NCBI RefSeq assembly: GCF_026151205.1 | Contig: NC_087077.1 | Location: 5,022,001-5,086,000 of the forward strand | Length of the DNA stretch: 64,000 nt | Source of the DNA: Bolinopsis microptera | Taxonomy: Eukaryota > Ctenophora > Tentaculata > Lobata > Bolinopsidae | Reading direction: 5' to 3' | In this document: positions 25,401 to 32,732 of the stretch, piece by piece | Layout of the letters: every line of letters starts with the position of its first letter | How positions within the stretch are numbered: position 1 is the first letter of the stretch | Made by a program: the position numbers and the translations under genes | Notes under the pieces: generated by a model | What the model was told of the DNA's origin: nothing | Databases searched by the model: none | Seen by the model: the letters and a program-made list of their open reading frames with translations, nothing else

Positions 25401-28400
25401 TCCAATTCTAAGGAAGCATCTCTTTGATCTTGATTTATCAATAGTTACTGTGAAGAATCCGTAAAAGCCAAAATCCTTTTGTAGTTTTAAAGGGAGGAAT
25501 CGATGATTTAAAAACTAAAAAGCAGCGCTAAGGTCCAAAAAGAGGAGGACAACCTTGCTTTTTATGTCACTGATACAAAGGAGATCATTGTAAATAGTAA
25601 TGGTTGCAGTTTCGCAGCTATGGTTTGACACATAACCACTTTGATGTTCATCATGGAGATTGTGGTAGTCAAGTCCATCTGTTTCTGGACACTTCGACGG
25701 ACATTATCCAGTGACAAGTGAGTCATTGATCATGAATGACACTATTGGTTTAACTTCATCGAAACACTGCATTAAAAGTTTGAGAAGAATGGGGTCCTCT
25801 TCACATTTAGAAAAAATTCGAAAATATTTCACGTACATTTTTTAGAGACTGAAAAATTTCGAAATATAATTTTCGCCAAAAGTGATAAAATCGCATGAAA
25901 CGTGGAGAAAAATATAATTATTTTTTAAACTCTAAATTTTTCGTTTAAATCACCAATATTTGTAGTTAGAGTTTAGTAAATCTCGGCAGGTTTTTGTATT
26001 CAGGAATTACTAAGTGGAAAGGTCTGAAACTGAAAAACGTTAACCACACGATATTAGAGTTTCATAATTAATTACAGTACAGCCTTATCGATTTTCACAG
26101 AAACTGCACCAAAGGTACATTCAAGATCGAACCGATAGCCTGCTGTACTATAATTTTATTGATTTCAATGATTAATCAGTGGGGTTAAGAAATCACATTT
26201 GTAATAAATAAAACTTCTCTGTACTGTCAATCGTGCTAATCTAAACAGACCTCCATGGATACACCAGACCTCTTCTTTTCCTCAACAATCAGACCGAGTT
26301 GTGCACGAAACTCGGTATATGTAACGCTTTATACCGTGAAAGGCCCGGTATAGAGAGGTTTTACAGTTTATAATCACGAAAACGTCTACTTGGCCTGATG
26401 GTTCATTTACAGCTCGAAGAAGGCAAATTACCCCCATATGTCAGGGTCGGATAAAATCAACAAGGGTAAGAAACGGGCAACTGCAAGGGTAATATTTAGA
26501 TACGGGTGTCGGGCAAGGGGTATACGTAGTAACTTAAATGAGTTCCAGGAGAGTCAGGATTTCTTGGAAATTGCTGATTTCTGATTGCTTGGAAAGAGAC
26601 AACGGGACATATCATGAAGCATTGTTAATAAGGATGTTGAATGTTGATTTGGAATTGGGATGTTGTGAAGCAAATGCAAAAGAGTGCAAAAGTCATCTTG
26701 TTCGGACACGTTGCCATTATCGGTACAATTTTTTTTAAGTCGCAATAATCATTAATCGATAACTTTTTCAAAATTATCGCGATAATATCGGTTATCGGCG
26801 ATAAATTTGTCAAGATAATAGAAGTAATATTTTTTAACCTTGTTAAATCATCATTATATGGTTACGATATCATTAATTGAATTTAATTTCCAAAAATCGG
26901 TTAAATTCGAACTTTGAAGATAAAAATAGCAAACTTTAATAGCATTATCGTTGGCTTTATCATTTTCTAAAGAATTGCTTAATGCTTTTCTATAGAATCA
27001 ATTGCAATATCGGTATTGCCCTTTAATAAGCCCATATTTCAACGTCAAATGTTCTAAGGTTTACTTAGTGATCATTTTGTATTCTTGATATGCATCTGCA
27101 GCTAGAATACCGAGGTCCGAATATAACGTTACCAGCGATCATACGAAGTTAAGGTTCTTTCTCTAATCTCTTGACATATCGTGTACGTAGCCTATCAAGA
27201 AGGGTTCGAGAAAGTGGTGAGTCTATCTTTTGACTCTTCCAGCTTGCTATCAATAAACTGAACATTCACTTCTGCTAGGTTGAGGGAGATTGTTGTCTCT
27301 TTATCTTAGTGATGTCTAACTCAGTCTATCCTGTATTCCGTATTAGATTACCTAGCTTCGAGTCAACCAAAACTTCGTTCACTGCATCAGTTATCCGGTC
27401 ATATCTCTTCAACATGTACACACCACACAGCAAACTCGAACAGGTTTTGCAGTCTTGTTGCAGTATGAGTTCCTTTCTGTGCATCAAAAACCAGAATAAC
27501 TGCGTCTGATCATACAACCTCCAAGTTACCTACTTAATGCCGCAAATTTATAAACACTACAGACTACATAGCACGTCAGCATACCATTACATTGCAAATT
27601 ATGGTAGCAGTCGGGTTTAACACGACAAACAAAGAAACAGATAAGAAAAATATGTTAAATTTAGGCTATTTTCCCCTAATAAAAATTGGTTGATTATCGC
27701 GATAATTTTCGGGAATTATCGCGATAATCGATAAAGATCTTAGGCAAATTATCGGCCGATATCGGTTGGCAACCCTATTCATTACTGAGTTTTAAGTCAA
27801 CTGATAACGTGATGTTCATGTATTGATGGAACAGGAATCTACTAAAACTTTTGTGCAGGGCCGCTAACTTTATCACAGTAATATAAAGTGGATTTGACCA
27901 AGCGTTCTTAGAGTTGACTAAGAGCTCTTAGAACGCTTGGTCCACATCAGTACATACCAAAGTACATACCACAAGTACATTGTACATACCCAATTATACC
28001 ACATCAGTACATACCAAAGTACATACCACAAGTACATTGTACATACCCAATTATACCACATCAGTACATACCTAAGAGGAACAGGTTGCCGTTTGTAATA
28101 TAACTTAACAGACTACATTTGATACATCCTCTTTCGCAGTTTCCGATAATTGGTATAGGTCTGATTACGACTACAATTAATTTGTACAGCTTTAACTCGA
28201 TTGGGTAATCCAGTAATTGAGTTATGAGTTATAATTAACCTGAAATTAAGTTATTTATTCCCGAATTCTATGAAACGTGCCTAATAATGGTTTTGTCCCT
28301 AATAATGGTTCTGTTCGTTACGCACATGTGATATGCAGAAATTATACTTATATTGTAAGTGTGGCATTTTTACAATTTGGTGTGGCATTTGTGTGGTATT

Positions 28401-31400
28401 TTTACACTTTCCTTGAACACCTCCTAGCGACTGGGAGGAAATTTTGGATGCCAGTATATTCAGATGAATTTGGCCCTTGAGATCGCTAAAAATCTCACCA
28501 CATTCTTAATTTTGTGGTTATTGAATTAAATTACTGATCTCAGTGGCAACTTTAAACACTTCGCTCTATCCTCCAAACTCAAAAATCACGTCCGGCCATG
28601 ACCACATTCCCACATTCCCACATTCCCACATTCTTCACCAACCATCGTGAGCACTCAAACTCAAACTGTCGCTGTGAAATCTCCTCCCCCACAGGGTCCC
28701 TGCTCCCCCATGGCCCATTCCCTGGCATATCAGTTATAACACACCCGGGGACTAGGTCGAGGGATTAATGTTATCACTAACTATCACTACCAGACGTCTA
28801 GCCTTGTACCAGCCTGTTTTAGAGAGGTATTTACTATTTATAATGGTATTTACAGTGTTGGCCACACTTCATGTGGTGTGATGTTGTGGTGTGTTGTGAT
28901 GTTGTGTGGTGTGTTAACAAGATGTTGGTGTAAGTGGCGGCTCTCTCATCGTCTCACGTTAGTCATGCTGTACGCACTCGTGTCCCTGCACACCACGTAC
29001 AGTGTACGTGGTGTGTCGGTTGTCATGAGTCCCTGAGGGTTGTGGTGAGGAGGGGGGAGCAGTGTTTTGAGCGGTATTTTGTGGCCGTTTGTTGAGGTGT
29101 TGGCATGTTGTCAATGTCAACAATGAACCAAGTAGTTTGTTGTTTTGCGGGGTTGTCTTCAGGGCTGTGTAGATCTGATGGTTATGCCGTGGTTGCTGAA
29201 CAAAAAGGACGTGTTCCTTATGTTCCATCTCTCTTATAAGTATATTCAAGTTAAACAGCTTTACACTATGTCGCTTTGTGTTGCATCCTTTATTGGCTTA
29301 TATCTCGTATATGATTGTAGTACAAGCAGTGGCTGAACTCTGACGGCTTTTGATAAAAGCTTTATGTCCCTATACTCTCATTTATCCACGTGCTCCCGCT
29401 TTCAATAGCTTCAGAATCTTTCTTTCCCACAGCAATTTATGGGTCCTTTGAGGTTTTAATTTGATCGATATTAGAAATGCACAATCAGTACAAAATCCTT
29501 AAAGAGATCAAGAGAAACATACGTTTGTTCCTTTATTGATCGGATTGTTTACAAACTTCGGTAAAACCATTAAGTTATAATACTTGTTTATTGAATTTTC
29601 TACAGAACTCGATGGAAACTCTCTATCAGTAATTCAGCTCATCGTTCAATAATTTGATATTAATCAATGAAAACGTTTAGAGGCAGCCTAGTCCACGCGT
29701 ATCTCCCTTTTGGAAACTGATAATTTATCATTGCCACATACGAGTGAGGCGAACGACATATTTACAATAATTAATTAACATAATTAAACAAATATATCAG
29801 TCACCAACTCTATCACTTGTTTGTTTGTTTATAGAACCCGTCCCCAATCTCGTATCGGAAAATGACTAAACTCGGGTCTTAGTGTGAATACGAGTGTTCA
29901 TTAAGAGATTAAGCATTCAGATCTTTAGCATCACTTATCCCCCGTAGTCGTATGATGATATTTCAATATTCCAGGATATAATTCCTGTAAATTCATTGTT
30001 ATGATGAAACAAAAGTAACATTATGTGTTATATAATATAATGATTAATGAGTACCTAATGAGTATATAATATATATTATGATTGTACTCATTCAGTTCCA
30101 AATTGCTTACAATGTTACCGCGAGCCGCAGTGGCTCCTATAATCTAACCGCACAGCACTATTGACTGTTACTGTGTGGTGTTTGCGTTGTAGCTTCTTTT
30201 ATTGGCTGTTATATCATCATGTATAATTGGCTTAATTATGATTAAAATTGAGTGCAATGGTCTGGTGTCCCTCGTTAAAAGCTTTATACTCTTGTTTTGT
30301 TATGTACTTTTGCTTTCTTTAGCTTCAGGCAGTTTGCTCACCCTACACGAGTGTTTATCAAGAGATTAAGCATTAAGATCTTTAGCATCACTTATCCCCC
30401 GTAGTCGTATGATGATATTTCAATATTCCAGGATATAATTCCTGTAAATTCATTGTTATGATGAAACAAAAGTAACATTATGTGTTATATAATATAATGA
30501 TTAATGAGTACCTAATGAGTATATAATATATATTATGATTGTACTCATTCAGTTCCAAATTGCTTACAATGTTACCGCGAGCCGCAGTGGCTCCTACAAT
30601 CTAACCGCACAGCACTATTGACTGTTACTGTGTGGTGTTTGCGTTGTAGCTTCTTTTATTGGCTGTTATATCATCATGTATAATTGGCTTAATTATGATT
30701 AAAATTGAGTGCAATGGTCTGGTGTCCCTCGTTAAAAGCTTTATACTCTTGTTTTGTTATGTACTTTTGCTTTCTTTAGCTTCAGGCAGTTTGCTCACCC
30801 TACACGAGTGTTTATCAAGAGATTAAGCATTAAGATCTTTAGCATCACTTATCCCCCGTAGTCGTATGATGATATTTCAATATTCCAGGATATAATTCCT
30901 GTAAATTCATTGTTATGATGAAACAAAAGTAACATTATGTGTTATATAATATAATGATTAATGAGTACCTAATGAGTATATAATATATATTATGATTGTA
31001 CTCATTCAGTTCCAAATTGCTTACAATGTTACCGCGAGCCGCAGTGGCTCCTACAATCTAACCGCACAGCACTATTGACTGTTACTGTGTGGTGTTTGCG
31101 TTGTAGCTTCTTTTATTGGCTGTTATATCATCATGTATAATTGGCTTAATTATGATTAAAATTGAGTGCAATGGTATGATGTCCCTCGTTAAAAGCTTTA
31201 TACTCTTGTTTTGTACTTTTGCTTTCTTTAGCTTCAGGGAGTGTGCTCACAATTGATCGAGGAATATATTTAGATTTCAATTTGATCAATAACAGAAAGA
31301 GTCCCTTCATTAATCATGTTAACCAGAGAATTATTACATAAATGAGTACCTACTAAAACTTACATATTGTCAGCTCTAATACTCAATTATTGAGAGTTTT

Positions 31401-32198
31401 CTAGCGGATTTGACTTATAATTAGAAGTCGAATCTGCTAGAAAACTCCCAGCAATTGAGTATTCCAGCTGACAAAATGTCAGTTTCTTTCTGTAATTGAT
31501 CAAATGATTACATCGTAATTGATTCATAATTTTTTTAAATCTAGTTCGTTGTTTCCCTATCGGATATTTAGTGATTGCTAATTACCACAAGAATAAGGGC
31601 CGAGGGGTCCAGCTTTCCCGCGACATTCAACGCTACGACACATTAATTTAATCTGAAGATAATCTGACAAGATCTTCATAACACAATCAAGACAATGTCT
31701 TGATTGTCTTGAAGACATGAATTAGAATCTGAACAAGTATTACTATTATAGTTCAAATATCCCAGAATATATCTCCTGTACCACAATCTCACAAAACAGT
31801 TATATGCTCGACAAGAAAAACGCCATTTTAGGACGCACGGAGAGTGAGGACTCCTCGGACTACATTCAATTAATTGCATGTGTAATGTCCTCAATAAAGT
31901 TAGAATAGATTTGTAATGTTGTAATTAGTTGAAACCTAACACCCCACATCTTTCAGATGATAACAACTTCAACAACTTCGCCCCCTCGCCAGTGACTCAA
32001 CAACCTCTCACTCCCTTTAACATCCCTCCCGCTAACATCGGTAACATCCACCCGGGCATGATCCCCAGCACCATACCCGGCAACTCACCCAGCAACATGT
32101 TCCATATGATGAGTATAACTGAGCGGGAATCTCGCATCCTCTCCCCCGTTAATATCAGCCAGGGTAACCTGGCTCACAACGCTTTTAACCACTTTTAG
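1879..32198 (+). CDS. STAT-A: divergent STAT-family transcription factor, 3' part (10 exons)
   Basis: Exons: 1879-1977, 2782-2963, 3948-4067, 4297-4405, 6262-6399, 12113-12223, 19944-20110, 20548-20759, 21833-21925, 31957-32198. All junctions are GT-AG, phases chain without a stop, and the sum is 1473 nt (490 aa plus TAG). Exons 1-3 match the end of the STAT DNA-binding domain ([10 protein letters not shown]...LFWCRF parallels the family's VVIVHxSQ...ILWDNAF). Exon 5 is the linker ([14 protein letters not shown]). Exon 6 opens the SH2 domain ([16 protein letters not shown], then GAVIRVSES, keeping the phosphate-binding Arg of the FLLRFS motif). Exon 8 resembles the Y-x-P segment after SH2 ([10 protein letters not shown]). 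The tail is Pro/Ser/Asn-rich and may be a transactivation region. STAT proteins carry cytokine-receptor/JAK signals to the nucleus. Oddities: strong divergence, no clear GY[IV]K phosphotyrosine motif, very long repeat-filled introns. The start of the gene is not visible; the N-domain and coiled coil should lie left of the window. AATAAA is at 32727-32732. Confidence 0.8.
3201..3394. repeat. (CCT)n microsatellite
   Basis: About 45 uninterrupted CCT units followed by interrupted CATCCT/CATCCTT units, within a STAT-A intron. On the + strand it reads as poly-Leu and on the minus strand as poly-Glu or poly-Arg. None of these is a gene. Confidence 0.95.
4406..6261. other. STAT-A intron with repeated 24-bp block and AGAC microsatellite
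   Basis: The block CTCTTACCGTTTTCTTGATT followed by AAGC occurs at about 4778 and again at about 4939. The second copy is followed by GCTCGGAAATTACACGC and an (AGAC)n run at 4983-5009. This looks like the end of an interspersed element, perhaps a retroelement tail. No exon is seen in the remainder. Confidence 0.45.
6733..7214. repeat. 17-bp tandem satellite (about 28 copies)
   Basis: Unit TAGTTCGACACGCAGTC, repeated head to tail with few variants (TTAGAC instead of TTCGAC; TTTAG instead of TCTAG; one TCTGG pair). It lies in the intron after the linker exon of STAT-A. There are no unique spacers, so this is a minisatellite and not CRISPR. Confidence 0.95.
7215..8726. other. STAT-A intron, no supported gene
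   Basis: Several short ORFs on both strands (for example 7213-7452 and 7374-7628 minus) show no recognisable domain or splice structure. Nothing else is supported. Confidence 0.4.
8727..9744 (+). mobile_element. 5'-truncated LINE reverse transcriptase fragment
   Basis: The reading frame encodes the C-terminal half of a non-LTR reverse transcriptase. [20 protein letters not shown] is followed by the catalytic FADD box (CFADDTRV, about 8860-8885), the [16 protein letters not shown] block, the DLSWSTHIG block and [16 protein letters not shown]. After SLQRRRDR the frame shifts near 9425: the continuation is readable in another frame ([12 protein letters not shown], then [18 protein letters not shown]) to about 9744 and contains one TAG near 9547. 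The N-terminal polymerase part and endonuclease are missing, as in 5'-truncated LINE copies. The style is jockey/CR1/Rex1-like; the clade is uncertain. Inactive. It sits in a STAT-A intron in sense orientation. Confidence 0.85.
9745..12112. other. STAT-A intron, no supported gene
   Basis: AT-rich sequence with a short GC-richer patch (10130-10215, GCGCGC-containing). Small ORFs here have no recognisable domain. The polypyrimidine tract and AG before 12113 mark the next exon. Confidence 0.4.
12113..12223 (+). CDS. STAT-A SH2 exon (beta-B arginine)
   Basis: Phase-0 exon of 37 codons: a linker Trp (KKHWRDG), the alpha-A region [12 protein letters not shown], then SGAVIR. It is followed across the junction by VSESK, so the SH2 motif reads GAVIRVSES against the family's GTFLLRFSDS and keeps the Arg. 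The donor is GTTAGT. Confidence 0.75.
12321..12530. repeat. (GGTACT/GGTGCT)n hexanucleotide satellite
   Basis: About 34 units of GGTACT, with GGTGCT variants clustered at both ends. It starts about 100 bp after the donor of the SH2 exon. Because the unit is six bases, several frames stay open; these are not genes. Confidence 0.95.
13743..14245. repeat. TTACCAG/CTGGTAA-rich palindromic element
   Basis: The stretch is dense in short inverted motifs (GGTAAT, TTACCAG, ACCAGGGTG, CCTGGTA) in both orientations with a less repetitive centre (13985-14090). It looks like a diverged foldback/MITE-type element. I could not identify exact termini or a target duplication. Confidence 0.4.
15352..15665. 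repeat. Left subterminal repeats of the Merlin
   Basis: Degenerate tandem units of 11-12 bp (AAGACAACATT, AAGACACCAAT, AAGGCAACATT) with a longer duplicated block containing ACGCAACAAACACCAATAAG. Their inverted counterparts sit at 18540-18957. Subterminal repeats are common transposase-binding sites; this role is inferred. Confidence 0.85.
15835..16782 (-). CDS. Merlin transposase (IS1595/ISXO2-like DDE)
   Basis: 315 aa, intact from ATG (16780-16782) to stop. The N-terminus has paired cysteines (C37-x2-C40, C49, C59-x2-C62) suggesting a zinc ribbon, then an HTH-like region ([20 protein letters not shown], about 103-122). The catalytic core is recognisable: [10 protein letters not shown] with Asp152, the KWVLGGFCR strand, ILTDKWKGY with Asp215, and HTNSCEGMW with Glu252. 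This is the DDE arrangement of ISXO2-like transposases, which in animals belong to Merlin elements. It should bind the element's inverted repeats and catalyse cut-and-paste transposition. The ORF has no breaks, so the copy may be active. It is transcribed divergently from the plus-strand ORF at 17333 out of a shared 550-bp region. Confidence 0.92.
   Translation of the reverse strand: MNSLPSYEELRRGSLSSETECLQYCLDIGMLRPFQTCEECNNFMTLKKCPTSKYTDGYCWQCSDTSSDIDHFCSVRTGSILHKRKLPFSVFLHIIWLFCNRLSVCDVARIITISTGCVRSIFSSIRNCMLEDLFDNGARRKIGGVGCIVEIDESKFGKRKYNRGRRVVGKWVLGGFCRTTGECFLVECTGNRRDHNTLITLIKEHVLPGTTILTDKWKGYNALQHHGFPHQVVNHSRGFVDPVTGVHTNSCEGMWFHAKNHMRRGTGRTRTDSAAMTVALSEFMWCKRYGLTRDNASVRKAFNQDIPALFRRIFD
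16783..17332. promoter_or_regulatory. Divergent promoter region with 79-bp repeats
   Basis: The 550 bp between the two Merlin ORFs contain about 2.7 tandem copies of a 78-79-bp unit (units begin near 16847, 16925 and 17004). Each unit carries TCATGACGTGAACTGT, which includes a CRE-like TGACGTGA. CACGTGAG sites occur at 16836 and 17172 and a TATATAAACG box near 17249, about 84 bp before the plus-strand ATG. Promoter function is inferred from position and motifs. Confidence 0.55.
17333..18325 (+). CDS. Merlin second ORF: CCHC zinc knuckle, Pro/Ala repeats, HTH-like C-terminus
   Basis: 330 aa, intact. Residues 18-31 are a CX2CX4HX4C zinc knuckle ([14 protein letters not shown]). A Ser/Arg/Pro-rich stretch follows, then about 100 residues of an 8-aa repeat of the ATPPPAAP type (17700-18000). 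The C-terminal 100 residues are a compact, non-repetitive domain beginning [15 protein letters not shown]. Its middle, [20 protein letters not shown], has the spacing of a helix-turn-helix (G-x-S...V...G...FYR). I do not know a named family for the whole protein. Zinc knuckles bind nucleic acid and the C-terminal part may bind DNA, so an accessory factor for transposition or its control is a reasonable guess. It lies entirely inside the Merlin ends and is divergent from the transposase. The frames reading poly-Leu or Gly/Ala through the repeat are shadows. Confidence 0.75.
   Translation: MVTRRGTRYSRPTPAPKCAHCASTGHVATSCPRTSYIAPSLPSLKCSSCVLLARSGYSDEPLTHQIILTIDPCLAHASSTSRPSRPTTSLSRRPRLNLPGIPPPAPRLSSAPSTSSTASNPASPPPPAAPAAPATPPPAAPATPPPAAPAAPATPPPAAPATPPPAAPATPPAAPATPPPAAPATPPPAAPVTPPPAAPVTPPPAAPATPPPAAPNTPPPPAARRTRVRNISIDGALVEYRTILNLTINGKSLSTVLEERGICRSHFYRKRCIAEAALVDRQSLESSFLQLRKVTLQTVYPAAKDICNRKHRDLTRLYAQGNALKPKTRY
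18540..18957. repeat. Right subterminal repeats of the Merlin
   Basis: Tandem units TTGTCTTAATG, TTGCCTTAATG and TTGTCTTATTG, the inverted counterpart of the left array, running into the inverted repeat. The array is longer than on the left. Confidence 0.85.
19944..20110 (+). CDS. STAT-A SH2 exon, second part
   Basis: Phase-0 start ([13 protein letters not shown]) and phase-2 end with donor AA/GTGGGT. It encodes the remaining SH2 strands and helix ([19 protein letters not shown]...DQIIK). The codon completed by the next exon is Lys, giving [14 protein letters not shown]. Confidence 0.7.
20111..20392. repeat. About 28-30-bp minisatellite abutting a donor site
   Basis: Nine to ten imperfect units of GTGGTAGGAGAGTGGTATTG plus CTGGGGG-type linkers. 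It begins directly at the exon donor (GTGGGTAGGAG), so the array seems to have grown from the splice-site sequence itself. Minus-strand ORFs across it are artefacts. Confidence 0.9.
20548..21925 (+). CDS. STAT-A post-SH2 exons (20548-20759, 21833-21925)
   Basis: The first exon encodes [13 protein letters not shown] and then a Pro/Ser/Met-rich stretch (repeated CMSPA). The second encodes [13 protein letters not shown] and [15 protein letters not shown]. The tyrosines in the latter are the only candidates for a C-terminal phosphotyrosine, but none has the GY[IV]K context. Junction phases 2, 1 and 1 are consistent. Confidence 0.65.
21189..21224. repeat. Poly-C tract interrupted by GG
   Basis: Runs of C interrupted by two GG pairs, within a STAT-A intron. 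Likely unstable in sequencing; its length is unreliable. Confidence 0.8.
21926..23285. other. STAT-A intron, no supported gene
   Basis: Contains a telomere-like imperfect palindrome at about 22242-22301 (GGGTTTAGGGTTTAGG followed by CCCTAAACCTAACCCTAA), two copies of a CTAACGCGTGA block (22318-22370), and otherwise AT-rich DNA. Confidence 0.4.
23835..25141. mobile_element. Foldback DNA element with poly-G/poly-C ends and 8-bp target duplication
   Basis: The element begins with a G run followed by CCAATGGCATAAA and ends with the inverse (TTTATGCCATTGG then a C run). A perfect 8-bp duplication TCTGTACT lies on both sides (23827-23834 and 25142-25149). Inside the ends is AATGGAGAATTACTCAT in both orientations and a tandem ATTTTATGCC array at the left. 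The interior is a long inverted repeat: the segment about 24080-24310 is inverted at about 24390-24610, and part of it recurs at about 24625-24745. There is no transposase ORF. An 8-bp duplication would fit hAT- or Merlin-type mobilisation; the class is not established. Confidence 0.8.
23918..24010. repeat. ATTTTATGCC decamer array
   Basis: About nine perfect head-to-tail copies of ATTTTATGCC, inside the left end of the foldback element. The right end has only one to two copies. Confidence 0.92.
25801..26707. other. STAT-A intron, diverged copy of foldback arm
   Basis: About 25805-25935 resembles the foldback interior (AAATATTTTCG-like and GCATGAAACGTGGAGAAAA). The rest shows no supported feature. 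Confidence 0.35.
26708..27775. mobile_element. Non-autonomous element with TTATCGCGATAA-rich ends
   Basis: The left side (GTTGCCATTATCGG, then AATTATCGCGATAATATCGG) and the right side (ATTATCGCGATAATCG, then CGGCCGATATCGGTTGGCAAC) form imperfect inverted ends about 1.07 kb apart, with the self-complementary core TTATCGCGATAA on both sides. No transposase is visible and no clear target duplication, so the exact borders are uncertain. Confidence 0.5.
27950..28078. repeat. About 57-bp direct repeat
   Basis: Two full and one partial copies of a unit with CAGTACATACCAAAGTACAT and TTGTACATACCCAATTATACC. Confidence 0.85.
28596..28637. repeat. (CACATTCC) short tandem repeat
   Basis: Four to five copies of CCCACATT/CACATTC in a STAT-A intron. 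Confidence 0.75.
29890..31245. repeat. 457-bp tandem triplication
   Basis: The landmark ATCTTTAGCATCACTTATCC starts at 29921, 30378 and 30835, exactly 457 bp apart. The three copies are nearly identical; the third differs near its end (TGGTATGATG, a missing TTATGT, CAGGGAGTGTG). A much more diverged relative of the second half of the unit lies at about 29260-29435. There is no coding potential. Confidence 0.93.
31362..31479. repeat. 55-bp-arm hairpin with 8-nt loop
   Basis: Arms 31362-31416 and 31425-31479 are inverted copies of equal length with eight mismatches (47/55). The loop is ATAATTAG. It could be a tiny palindromic MITE or, if transcribed with the STAT-A intron, a pre-miRNA- or siRNA-like hairpin. 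Confidence 0.85.
31957..32198 (+). CDS. STAT-A terminal coding exon
   Basis: The acceptor TTTCAG precedes 31957. The codon split with the previous exon makes Asn, then [20 protein letters not shown] and a Pro/Asn/Ile-rich tail ending [10 protein letters not shown] and TAG. The composition fits a transactivation tail. Confidence 0.75.
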
Positions 32199-32310
32199 AA
32201 CCTTAAAATCTTCTAGAAGCTTGCTCACAACGCTTTTAAACACTTTTAGAACCTTAAAATCTTCTAGAACCTGGCTCAAAACGCTTTTTACCACTTCCAG
32301 AGTTGTGGTT
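32166..32310. repeat. 50-bp tandem triplication spanning the STAT-A stop codon
   Basis: Three copies of a unit with GGCTCACAACGCTTTTAA, CCACTTTTAGAACC and TTAAAATCTTCTAGAA. The first contains the last codons and TAG of STAT-A; copies two and three lie in the 3' UTR. Confidence 0.85.
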
Positions 32311-32726
32311 GTGGTGGTGGAGTTGTGTTTTGGTCGGCAGTTGGAGGTGGTTGTTATGTGCACTTATCTTGCTTTTTCACGTCCAGGGATAAAATCTATC
32401 ACCCGCGGTTTTGTGGGTTATCTTGAATATCCACGGCAGGATGATGATTTACAGTACGGCATTAAGAGGCTAAAAGCCTGAGTAGCTGTAGATATTTTCA
32501 TCCCTAGACGCAAGGAGAAATATTAAGAGCATGGTCAGGAGCTTTATAGTTACGGAGATAATATTATAGCATTGACTGCAACCCTGTGCCCTTGGTACGT
32601 GCAATTGGCACGTGCAATTGGCACGTGAGCGTTGTTCTTCTCTGATACCCCTGCTCAATTAAAATTCTAAACTTAAGAATGGTTAAGACAGAACATATTC
32701 TCATTGAGAATGATTGTCATTCCATT

Positions 32727-32732
32727 AATAAA
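32727..32732 (+). terminator. Poly(A) signal AATAAA of STAT-A
   Basis: First AATAAA after the STAT-A stop, about 530 bp downstream. Confidence 0.5.

Larger units (their letters stand above)
23290..25800 (-). mobile_element. LINE reverse transcriptase remnant, split by a foldback element
   Basis: Read on the minus strand from about 25690 downward: a decayed reverse transcriptase with an LSAAF-like segment, GVPQG, the catalytic box [10 protein letters not shown] (about 25280-25305), then [16 protein letters not shown]. At 25149 the frame is broken by an inserted element. It resumes at 23826 with a decayed stretch and then the conserved C-terminal blocks [36 protein letters not shown] and [15 protein letters not shown] (23291-23578). 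Several stops and frame changes show it is dead. The type resembles CR1/Rex1. Removing the insert and one target duplication rejoins the frame at VVQ. Confidence 0.8.

Noticed and set aside
29890-31245. Long terminal repeats of a retroelement
   Set aside because: Three contiguous direct copies without internal coding region or primer-binding site; a tandem array explains them.
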